Below, piece after piece: positions 1 to 6,132 of a DNA stretch of 13,081 nt (position 1 is the first letter of the stretch; each line of letters begins with the position of its first letter). The translations under genes and the position numbers were made by a program. The notes beneath the pieces are model-generated. The model was not told the DNA's origin, ran no database searches, and saw nothing but the letters and a program-made list of their open reading frames with translations. This DNA is from an uncultured Christensenella sp. (GTDB taxonomy: Bacteria > Bacillota > Clostridia > Christensenellales > Borkfalkiaceae), in contig CAJUET010000018.1 in the NCBI GenBank assembly GCA_910585595.1, positions 1 to 13,081 of the forward strand, given 5' to 3'.

Positions 1-1059
1 AACGGAATTCAGATATCGAGGGAAGCAACGTTAACGGGGATTCAACGTGTATACAGAGAAATAATTTTAAGGATCGATAAATTGAAGGGAGAAGATGCAG
101 ATGTACAGATTTTATATGCTTTCTGCAAAGATTCCCCACATAATATAATTAAGCCGCAAGAATTACACAATATACGTTGCATTGAACTTGATGTCTCTAA
201 CCGGCATAAGGCTCAGCTTTTTCAGTTTCCAAAGTTGGTTAAAAGCAGGAGAGCGTTGTCTGTAAGTTTTGCAATGGATTTGGGTTGTCGTGCAAAAAAT
301 CAAATTGTAACAATTTATGATTTGCGTCCTGTTATATATAAGAAATATGATTCGTTACGTTTTAGAGTGAAATTTTACATTGCAATGAAGTTGGCAAAAA
401 AATATTCGAAACTGATTCTTACCGATTCTGATTATCAAAATGCTGCGATTAGAAATTATTTCGGTTGCAAAAAAGAAAAGGTTGTCACTTTCTATTGCGG
501 GTGGGAGCATATGAACAGTATCGAAGAAGATGAGGAGATATTCGAAAAATATCCGCAGATCAAGAAAGGAGAGTATTTTTACACGATTGGAAGTCTGGCG
601 CCGCATAAAAATTTCAAGTGGATACTTGAAACGGCAAAGAGAAACGCGGATAAACAGTTTATTATTGCAGGCGGAAAAAATCTGAGGGCTTGGAAAGATA
701 ATATTGAAACGGATACAATAAAGAATGTGCAGTTTATAGGATATGTAACGGATGAAGAGAATAAAGCTTTAATGAGTTATTGTCGAGCATTTTTGTTTCC
801 CTCAAAATACGAAGGATTCGGATTGCCACCGCTGGAAGCGCTGTCTTGTGGCGTTCCTATTATCATTTCTAACGCTACCTGTTTGCCGGAAATTTATGAG
901 GACAGCGCGCATTATATTGATCCCGATGATTTTGAAGTGGATTTAGATAAAATTTTAAATGTACCTCTTGCGTCCCCTGATAAAATACTCAAAAAATGCA
1001 GTTGGGATATTGCTGCCGAACAGATTTTTCAATTAATAAAAACGGAGGCAAAAGTTTGA
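1..1059 (+). CDS. GT4-type glycosyltransferase (5' end outside window)
   Basis: Probably transfers a sugar from a nucleotide-sugar donor to a lipid-linked polysaccharide intermediate at the inner face of the membrane. The frame is open from base 1, and the residues before the first possible start (TTG at 82) fit a GT4 N-terminus (GIQRVYREI). The gene therefore begins left of the window, and a start at 82 would be artificial; 352 residues are visible. Family features seen are the phosphate-loop region GSLAPHKNFKW (from about 589) and the EX7E motif YEGFGLPPLEAL, with its two glutamates at 811-813 and 835-837, followed by CGVPIIISN and CLPEIYED. These belong to the GT-B fold, family GT4 (mannosyl/rhamnosyltransferase-like). 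The stop overlaps the start of the next gene by 4 nt, so the two are one operon. Donor and acceptor cannot be read from the sequence. Confidence 0.9.
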   Translation, partial: NGIQISREATLTGIQRVYREIILRIDKLKGEDADVQILYAFCKDSPHNIIKPQELHNIRCIELDVSNRHKAQLFQFPKLVKSRRALSVSFAMDLGCRAKNQIVTIYDLRPVIYKKYDSLRFRVKFYIAMKLAKKYSKLILTDSDYQNAAIRNYFGCKKEKVVTFYCGWEHMNSIEEDEEIFEKYPQIKKGEYFYTIGSLAPHKNFKWILETAKRNADKQFIIAGGKNLRAWKDNIETDTIKNVQFIGYVTDEENKALMSYCRAFLFPSKYEGFGLPPLEALSCGVPIIISNATCLPEIYEDSAHYIDPDDFEVDLDKILNVPLASPDKILKKCSWDIAAEQIFQLIKTEAKV

Positions 1060-2189
1060 AAATTTCATTTTATTTGTCAGAAAGTCGTAATATTCGTGAT
1101 GGCATTACGCACTACGCGAAAGAAATTATTGAACGTTTGCCACATGACGACACTGATTATCGGGGAATTGTTTATTTATCATTAAAAGATAATAACGAGA
1201 CTAAACAAAGTTTCAATAAAAATTTTTCAAATGTACCAATTAAATTTGTAAAAACTATTTTTCCGAAGCGGATTTTATTCAAACCTTTTGAATACAGGCT
1301 TCCGCTCTTCTATCGTTCAATAATGTGTGATAAAGCCGATGTGAAGGTTTTTTTTAGCAATTTTTTACCAAAATGCAGGTTGAAAGGTAAGAAAATTATA
1401 GTTATTCACGATTTAACGCCATTGTATGATGAAACCCTCACAGAAAAGCAAAGCAATCGAATTCTAAAAGCTTATCGTCATTCGGCAAAATCAGCGGATT
1501 TAATTTTTACGGATTCAGAATATTCTAAAAATGAAATTCTCAAATATTGCGAGGCTGTTGAGAATAAAGTTATTGTAAATTATTGTGGAATAGATTATAA
1601 TCATTTTTCGACGCCGGTCAATGAGGAACAAAAAAATGTAGTTCGCAAAAAATATCGATTGCCGCCAAAATACATTTTTTTTGCGGGACAGGCGAGAAAA
1701 AATAAAAATCTTGTGAATCTGTTAAAAGCTTATGCGCTAATCGACGAGGAACTTCGTTTTGAGTTCAAGCTTGTGATTTCAAACCACAATGATTTAATGA
1801 TCAGTTTGGTAGATGATTTGAAATTAAATAACGATGTGATTTTATTGAATGGTTTTGAGGAGGAGGAAAAAGCGGCATTATATCAACTTTCGAGTTGTAG
1901 CGTATTAATTTCCACATCGGAGGGATTTGGAATTCCTTTAATAGAAGCGATGGCGGCAGGCGTACCTACACTTTCATCTGACGTGTCTTGTTTGCCTGAA
2001 GTTGTTGCCGGTGCGTCTTATGCAGTAAATCCTTATAATATTCAAGAAATTGCACAAGGAATTACAGAACTTCTGACGAATGAAAAATTGCGTTCTCGGC
2101 TGATAGAAAAAGGAAAAATCAGGGCGCAGAATTTTAGTTGGGAGAGTACCGCAAATAGATTAATGGACGGAATAAAGTCTTTATTTTAA
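1056..2189 (+). CDS. GT4-type glycosyltransferase
   Basis: Second retaining GT-B glycosyltransferase of the polysaccharide operon, 377 residues, a normal length for the family. I place the start at TTG 1056, inside the upstream stop (TTGA overlap). A strong Shine-Dalgarno GGAGG lies at 1044-1048, seven bases before it, and the protein then opens with a proper first beta strand (MKISFYLSESRNIRDGI). An in-frame ATG at 996 lies inside the upstream gene, has no such site and adds residues unlike the family. Motifs: VIHDLTP in the N-terminal domain, the donor-domain opening FAGQARKNKNL, and EX7E in SEGFGIPLIEAM, with glutamates at 1920 and 1944. It is distantly similar to the preceding gene, with the same motif order, and probably adds a different sugar or linkage. 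Translational coupling is likely. Confidence 0.9.
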   Translation: MKISFYLSESRNIRDGITHYAKEIIERLPHDDTDYRGIVYLSLKDNNETKQSFNKNFSNVPIKFVKTIFPKRILFKPFEYRLPLFYRSIMCDKADVKVFFSNFLPKCRLKGKKIIVIHDLTPLYDETLTEKQSNRILKAYRHSAKSADLIFTDSEYSKNEILKYCEAVENKVIVNYCGIDYNHFSTPVNEEQKNVVRKKYRLPPKYIFFAGQARKNKNLVNLLKAYALIDEELRFEFKLVISNHNDLMISLVDDLKLNNDVILLNGFEEEEKAALYQLSSCSVLISTSEGFGIPLIEAMAAGVPTLSSDVSCLPEVVAGASYAVNPYNIQEIAQGITELLTNEKLRSRLIEKGKIRAQNFSWESTANRLMDGIKSLF

Positions 2190-2194
2190 AAAAT

Positions 2195-3745
2195 ATGAGC
2201 GCAGATAGAACGAAGAATACGGTTAAAAATACCGTAACAGGATTGGTATTCAAAATAATAGGGTTGGTAATGCCTTTTATTGTCCGTACGGTTATGATAA
2301 AAAAACTCGGTATGGATTATTTAGGGCTCAATTCTCTCTTTTCCTCAATCCTTCAAGTATTGTCGTTGACCGAATTAGGTTTTTCGTCTGCAATCGTATT
2401 TGCAATGTATAAACCCATTGCCGATGGGCACACTGAAAGAATTTGCGTCATATTAAAATTGTTGCGCAACGCTTATTATATTATAGGCGCCGTTATCCTG
2501 GTAATAGGTCTTGCAATTATTCCTGCGATTCCATATCTTATTAGCGGTGACTATCCGAACGATATAAATCTGTATATACTATATGGAATATATTTATTTA
2601 ATACAGTAATAAGCTATTCATTTTTTGCCTACAAAGGCTTATTGCTTACAGCGCATCAGAAAAGTAGCGTTGAAAATAATATATTTTCAATTGTCAATTT
2701 ATTAATGTATGTAGCACAAATTGCCTTACTGTATGTTTATCCGAATTATTATGTGTATATCATTTGTTTACCGATATCTACATTGGTAATTAATCTTGTT
2801 AGATTAATTGTTGTAAATAAAATGTATCCTGATTACAAATGCAGAGGGGCAATTGATTCGGAGTTGAGGAAATCTGTCTTTCGGAATATTGGTGCATTGA
2901 TCGGGCACAGGCTGAGTTATATAGTTGTTTTCTCTCTTAATAATATTATTATTTCAATGACGAGCGGCTTAGAAACGCTGGCTGTTTATAATAATTATTA
3001 TTATATTCTCAATGCACTTATCGGAATTATAAGTGTATTTCATTCTTCGGCGACGGCAAGCATAGGCAATAGTATCGTTGTGGATTCAGTTGAAAAAAAT
3101 TATAATGATTTTAATAAATTAACCTTTATTAATGTTTGGATTGTAGGTTGGATGAGCATTTGTCTTTTATGCCTTTATCAACATTTTATGCGGATATGGG
3201 TAGGCGATGAATATATGTTTCCAACCTGGGTAATGATACTATTTGTTGTGCTATTTTACTTATGGAAGTTTAAGGACATTTTACCGACATATAAAGATGC
3301 TACAGGCATGTGGAAAGCGGATTTTTGGAAACCATATACGGTTGTAATCGTCAGTTTGGTTACGAGCATCGCGCTTACCAAATTTATAGGCGTTGGGGGA
3401 ACACTCATCGCTATGATTTTAGGAGTATTCTTTGTATCGTTTCCGTGGGAAACACACGTGTTTTTCAAGTTGTATTTTAAAAAATCACCTAAGGCTTTTT
3501 ATCTGCGTATGATAGTTTATAGTGTCATTGTTATAGCTGTCGGGGCGCTTACGTATCTTTGTTGTTATTTTATTCCTTCGCAAGGGTACGGATGGTTTGC
3601 GTTAAAAGGTGGGATTTGTTTAATATTGCCAAATTTAATGTTTTTTTTAGTGTCATTTAAGACTCCTGAATTTAAGTATGTTGTGGCAAAAACAAAAAAT
3701 ATTTTTAAACGAAATAAACGAGAAAGCAATAAAAATGCAGAATAA
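2195..3745 (+). CDS. Wzx-type polysaccharide flippase / O-unit transporter
   Basis: Integral membrane protein of 516 residues, matching the usual length and pattern of MVF-superfamily polysaccharide flippases, which move undecaprenyl-linked repeat units outward. The N-terminus (KNTVKNTVTGLVFKIIGLV, then VMIKKLGMDYLGLNSLFSS) is typical of Firmicutes capsule flippases. Hydrophobic stretches recur through the whole protein, roughly twelve helices, and the C-terminus is a basic cytoplasmic tail. It starts 5 nt after the preceding stop without a clear Shine-Dalgarno, so it probably relies on coupling to the glycosyltransferase gene. As last gene of the operon it is followed by the terminator at 3801-3824. 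The sequence is AT-rich like the two genes before it and unlike the genes to its right. Transport of this particular polymer is inferred from context only. Confidence 0.88.
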   Translation: MSADRTKNTVKNTVTGLVFKIIGLVMPFIVRTVMIKKLGMDYLGLNSLFSSILQVLSLTELGFSSAIVFAMYKPIADGHTERICVILKLLRNAYYIIGAVILVIGLAIIPAIPYLISGDYPNDINLYILYGIYLFNTVISYSFFAYKGLLLTAHQKSSVENNIFSIVNLLMYVAQIALLYVYPNYYVYIICLPISTLVINLVRLIVVNKMYPDYKCRGAIDSELRKSVFRNIGALIGHRLSYIVVFSLNNIIISMTSGLETLAVYNNYYYILNALIGIISVFHSSATASIGNSIVVDSVEKNYNDFNKLTFINVWIVGWMSICLLCLYQHFMRIWVGDEYMFPTWVMILFVVLFYLWKFKDILPTYKDATGMWKADFWKPYTVVIVSLVTSIALTKFIGVGGTLIAMILGVFFVSFPWETHVFFKLYFKKSPKAFYLRMIVYSVIVIAVGALTYLCCYFIPSQGYGWFALKGGICLILPNLMFFLVSFKTPEFKYVVAKTKNIFKRNKRESNKNAE

Positions 3746-3800
3746 CAACCTAAAGAGTGACTGCAGAATTAAGCTTTAATTTTTAAAATCTAATAATGAA

Positions 3801-3830
3801 AAAGCAAGGCGTTAGCCTTGCTTTCTTTTA
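3801..3830 (+). terminator. Rho-independent terminator of the polysaccharide operon
   Basis: Perfect 10-bp stem AAAGCAAGGC (3801-3810) / GCCTTGCTTT (3815-3824) with a GTTA loop, followed by a T-rich stretch. It lies 55 nt after the flippase stop and separates the polysaccharide operon from the recombinase module. The A-rich left arm would also let it act on antisense transcripts. The rest of 3746-3929 contains no convincing gene. Confidence 0.9.
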
Positions 3831-3929
3831 ATACTGTTTTTGGGTTACAGAGAGCGGCTTTTACACCGCAAAGTATATTTTTGCAAAAAAACGGCAAGAA
3901 ATACCGAAAGAAGGGAAGGGGAAAAGGTC

Positions 3930-4058
3930 ATGGGCGAGAGTCAAAATTACAGCTTGACAGCAGCGGGCGTGCGGGTAAAGATATCCTTTTCCGATACTCC
4001 GACAGCTTCAACGATTGAAGAGTCTTTGGTAAAAATTCTCAGCGGAAGAACGGTCTGA
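3930..4058 (+). CDS. Small TnpW-like protein
   Basis: Encodes 42 residues starting MGESQNYSLTAAG and ending SLVKILSGRTV. The middle VRVKISFSDTPTASTIEESL resembles the conserved core of small transposon-encoded TnpW-family proteins (a beta strand 'V.V.FS.TS.ET', then an amphipathic helix). Those sit immediately upstream of TnpX-like serine recombinases in Clostridia. The position here matches, since the recombinase begins 73 nt after its stop. The ATG follows a purine-rich run with AAGG about 5 nt upstream. An in-frame upstream ATG at 3840 adds low-complexity basic residues and lacks a ribosome site, so I prefer 3930. The biochemical role of this family is not established. Assignment rests on short motif resemblance and context. 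Confidence 0.6.
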   Translation: MGESQNYSLTAAGVRVKISFSDTPTASTIEESLVKILSGRTV

Positions 4059-4063
4059 AACGG

Positions 4064-4092
4064 TTGTACATTTTACGCATTTCTAATATAAT
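4064..4092 (+). promoter_or_regulatory. Sigma-A-type promoter for the recombinase
   Basis: TTGTAC (4064-4069), a spacer of exactly 17 bp, and a perfect TATAAT (4087-4092). Transcription would start near 4099, giving a leader of about 33 nt before the recombinase ATG at 4132, with the ribosome site AAAAGG just upstream of it. The promoter begins right after the stop of the small TnpW-like gene, so the recombinase can be expressed independently of it. Confidence 0.75.
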
Positions 4093-4131
4093 AGAGGCGT
4101 GTAAAAGCGCCGAGGCTCCGAAAAGGTACTT

Positions 4132-5883
4132 ATGGCGAGAACAAGCAAATTTCAAGAAAACGATACGGCTTTTGTGCGCCCTCAAAACGAGTGGCGGGCG
4201 GGGCTGTATATTCGTCTGTCCCGCGAGGACGGCGACAAAATCGAGAGCGAGAGCATAAGCTCCCAGCGGGCGATCTTGGAGGGCTTCCTTAAAGACCGCC
4301 CCGAAATCATATATCACGATTCTTACATTGACGACGGATGGAGCGGGACTGATTTCGACCGCCCCGCCTTTCAGCGTATGCTTGCCGATATCACAAGTAA
4401 AAAAATCAATAGCGTGATCGTGAAAGATTTATCGCGTTTCGGAAGAAACTACGTGGAAGCAGGCAAGTATCTTGAAACTGTGTTTCCGCTCTTTAACGTC
4501 CGCTTCATTGCCGTAAACGACCAAATCGACAGTATCTCGAATCCCGCCTCGGCAAACAGTATTATAGTACCGTTTAAAAACATTATCAACGACGAGTATT
4601 GCCGCGACATTTCTATGAAGGTGCGTTCCGCGCTTGATATAAGGCGCAGGCAGGGGAAGTTCATCGGCTCGTTTGCCCCTTATGGCTATCAAAAGGACGA
4701 GCGTGATCATAATAAGCTTGTGATCGACCGTGAAGCGGCGCAGACGGTAAGGGAAATCTTCGAAAAATTTTTGAATGGATACGGAATACTTTCGATTGCC
4801 CGCTTGCTCAATGAGAAGGGCGTGCCCAATCCTTCGGTTTACAAGGCGGAAAAGGGGCTTAAAAACTTTACGAAAGGTCGGCTGTGGGCGGATTCGACGG
4901 TACGGCGCATTTTGACGAATGAAATTTATATCGGTAATATGGTGCAGAAGAAGAAAGAGGTCGTCAGCCATAAAATTCACGTTGCAAAAGCCGTTGCACC
5001 GCAGAACCGCATTATCGCCCAAAACACGCACGAGCCGATCATTGCCAAAGAGGACTTTGAAAGAGTGCGCTCGCTTTTGAAACGGGATACGCGCACGAGC
5101 CCGAATCAAAGCAAGCTTTCGGTCTTTGCGGGCTTTTTAAAGTGTGCGGATTGCGGACGCGCAATGACTAAGCGCACCGTCGTTCAGCCCTATAAGCGCT
5201 ACGATTATTATTGCTGTTCCACTTATAAAAAACTGCACAGTAAGGCTTGTACCAAGCACGCCGTCCGCGCCGAAGCGATCGAAAGCGCAGTTCTGAATGC
5301 GCTTAACGAATATATCCGGATCGCCGTAGATTTTGACCGAGTAACGGAAGAGGTCAAAAAGTCGCAAAAGGGAACGGACGCCTTAAAACGGTTGCGGGCA
5401 GAGTTGGCGCAGGCGGAGCACGAAGAGGAGCGGGCGAATAAGCTGCTGCTTGATTTATATCCCGATTTCAAGGAGGGGATCATTTCCCGCGAGCAGTATT
5501 TTGCATTAAAGGAAAAGTACGCGAGTCTTGCGGAACGGTCAAAAGACGCGGCGGAACAGATACGAGCCCGAATAAAAGAGCGGGAAGCAGGCGGAGAAAC
5601 TGAAAACGAATTTATTGCAACGTTCAAAAAGTACCGCGGTTTTAAAGAATTAACGCGCGACATCGTGTGCGAGCTGATTGAAAACATCTATATTCGCGAG
5701 GACGGAGAGATAGAACTTTGCTTAAAGTGTAAAAACGAACTGTCATATGCAGAGCAGTTTTTAAGAGAAGCGGAGCTGAACGGCGGAAGAGGGGAAGTAA
5801 GGATCGCAGATCCTGCTTCGCTGGGAACGGCAAAGAGCATGATAGACCGTTGCGTTTCGGCGGTTGATAACGAATTGAATTAA
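4132..5883 (+). CDS. Large serine recombinase with surface-protein-like C-terminal tail
   Basis: Site-specific DNA recombinase of 583 residues that would cut and rejoin att-like sites through a phosphoserine intermediate. The N-terminal resolvase domain (about residues 23-165) has YIRLSRED with catalytic Ser30, the SSQR motif at 43-46, DDGWSGTDFDRP at 67-78 and the active-site block DLSRFGRN at 99-106. The recombinase domain follows (from about 180, GSFAPYGYQ; YIGNMVQKK near 270). Next are a zinc ribbon with Cys338, Cys341, Cys361/362 and Cys373, and a charged coiled coil (about 405-490). Family sequence ends near ELCLKCKNELSYAEQFLREAE. Residues 549-583 are an extension that matches the last 35 residues of the downstream surface protein at 27 of 35 positions. 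It has its own promoter and ends at the terminator at 5897-5922. All catalytic residues visible in the motifs are present, so it looks active. Confidence 0.92.
   Translation: MARTSKFQENDTAFVRPQNEWRAGLYIRLSREDGDKIESESISSQRAILEGFLKDRPEIIYHDSYIDDGWSGTDFDRPAFQRMLADITSKKINSVIVKDLSRFGRNYVEAGKYLETVFPLFNVRFIAVNDQIDSISNPASANSIIVPFKNIINDEYCRDISMKVRSALDIRRRQGKFIGSFAPYGYQKDERDHNKLVIDREAAQTVREIFEKFLNGYGILSIARLLNEKGVPNPSVYKAEKGLKNFTKGRLWADSTVRRILTNEIYIGNMVQKKKEVVSHKIHVAKAVAPQNRIIAQNTHEPIIAKEDFERVRSLLKRDTRTSPNQSKLSVFAGFLKCADCGRAMTKRTVVQPYKRYDYYCCSTYKKLHSKACTKHAVRAEAIESAVLNALNEYIRIAVDFDRVTEEVKKSQKGTDALKRLRAELAQAEHEEERANKLLLDLYPDFKEGIISREQYFALKEKYASLAERSKDAAEQIRARIKEREAGGETENEFIATFKKYRGFKELTRDIVCELIENIYIREDGEIELCLKCKNELSYAEQFLREAELNGGRGEVRIADPASLGTAKSMIDRCVSAVDNELN
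5775..5820 (+). repeat. 46-bp 3' tail repeat, copy 1 (in recombinase gene)
   Basis: Matches 11676-11721 at 45 of 46 bases (mismatch T/C at 5811/11712), in the same orientation and same reading frame. The upstream edge is abrupt. Downstream, similarity continues at lower level through the stop codon, terminator and second hairpin. It contains an interrupted inverted repeat at 5794-5819: arms GAAG..AGGATC and GATCCT.CTTC around a GCA centre. In copy 2 one base of an arm is changed. Confidence 0.9.
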
Positions 5884-5896
5884 AGAGAAACAGGGA

Positions 5897-5922
5897 AAAA
5901 ACCCGCCGAACGGCGGGTTTTT
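5897..5922 (+). terminator. Rho-independent terminator after recombinase
   Basis: Stem CCCGCCG / CGGCGGG (5902-5908 / 5911-5917) around AA, flanked by A5 on the left and T5 on the right. It starts 14 nt after the recombinase stop. The same structure follows the surface-protein gene at 11792-11818, with the loop bases changed from AA to TT. Confidence 0.92.
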
Positions 5923-5940
5923 ACTGTGATTCCCAATACA

Positions 5941-5973
5941 GCGTGACCCTGCCGTTTTACGGCAGGGTCACGC
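5941..5973 (+). terminator. Second hairpin, conserved in both 3' modules
   Basis: Perfect 14-bp stem GCGTGACCCTGCCG (5941-5954) / CGGCAGGGTCACGC (5960-5973) with a TTTTA loop, followed by TTTTATTT. It lies 18 nt beyond the first terminator. Its counterpart at 11827-11855 keeps the loop and stem top but has a different stem base that still pairs, so structure rather than sequence is conserved. A back-up terminator is the simplest role; an RNA or DNA recombination structure is possible. Confidence 0.75.
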
Positions 5974-6035
5974 TTTTATTTGGCGAAAATTGTGAAAAAT
6001 AGAAGAAAGTGGAGGGGATAAGTATAAAAAAGGTG

Positions 6036-6068
6036 TTGACAGAAAGCATAAAAAGGGTGTAGTATAAT
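6036..6068 (+). promoter_or_regulatory. Promoter of surface-protein gene 1
   Basis: A perfect -35 TTGACA at 6036-6041. The -10 is either TAGTAT at 6060-6065 (18-bp spacing) or the overlapping TATAAT at 6063-6068 (21-bp spacing, longer than usual). An imperfect direct repeat ATAAAAA(A/G)GGTGT at 6024-6036 and 6048-6060 brackets the -35 at 24-bp phasing and could bind a regulator. Transcription would start near 6075, which rules out the in-frame ATG at 6070 as translation start. Confidence 0.8.
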
Positions 6069-6091
6069 AATGTATAAGTGTATACGGCATA

Positions 6092-6104
6092 CTGTAATGT
6101 ACAG
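6092..6104 (+). promoter_or_regulatory. Small dyad in leader of surface-protein gene 1
   Basis: CTGTA-ATG-TACAG is a perfect 5-bp inverted repeat in the untranslated leader, about 28 nt before the start codon. A weaker GTAT-N5-ATAC dyad sits just before it (6080-6092). Both are preserved exactly in the second copy. It could be an operator or a small leader hairpin; the arms are short. Confidence 0.35.
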
Positions 6105-6132
6105 AAAAAATACCCGAAAAGAGGTAACGATC

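Larger units (their letters stand above)
3930..5774 (+). mobile_element. TnpW/TnpX-like recombinase module, boundaries approximate
   Basis: A small TnpW-like gene and a large serine recombinase form a compact module, inserted between an AT-rich polysaccharide operon and the surface-protein array. The base composition changes visibly on entering it. The right limit is set where recombinase-family sequence stops and sequence shared with the downstream surface protein begins (5775). The left limit is uncertain and lies somewhere between the terminator at 3824 and the small gene. I found no clear terminal repeats or target duplication, so it could be a decayed element or a resident recombinase rather than an intact transposon. 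Confidence 0.4.
6026..6110 (+). repeat. 85-bp promoter-leader repeat, copy 1
   Basis: Identical at all 85 positions to 11909-11993, then a 1-nt indel, then 17 more identical bases up to the ribosome site. It carries the promoter and most of the untranslated leader of each surface-protein gene. It is more strongly conserved than any coding part of the two genes. Confidence 0.92.

Noticed and set aside
82..84. TTG at 82 as start of the first glycosyltransferase
   Set aside because: The frame is open back to base 1 and the residues before it fit the family's N-terminal region, so the true start is outside the window.
3825..3929. Possible left end or att site of the recombinase element
   Set aside because: Searched for repeats matching the 5775-5883 region; only purine-rich similarity to the ribosome site was seen, which is not specific.
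3818..4018. 66-codon open frame overlapping the operon terminator
   Set aside because: Starts inside the terminator hairpin, low-complexity basic product, and overlaps the better TnpW-like frame.
4429..5109. Long antisense open frame (226 codons) within the recombinase gene
   Set aside because: It is the complement of a strongly supported recombinase domain; the product is Arg/His-rich without recognisable motifs and has no ribosome site.
6070..6132. Upstream in-frame ATG extending the giant surface protein by 21 residues
   Set aside because: It overlaps or lies within a few bases of the -10 box, so it cannot be on the transcript with a ribosome site. The extension would also spoil the signal peptide. 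In gene 2 the 1-nt indel destroys this frame.
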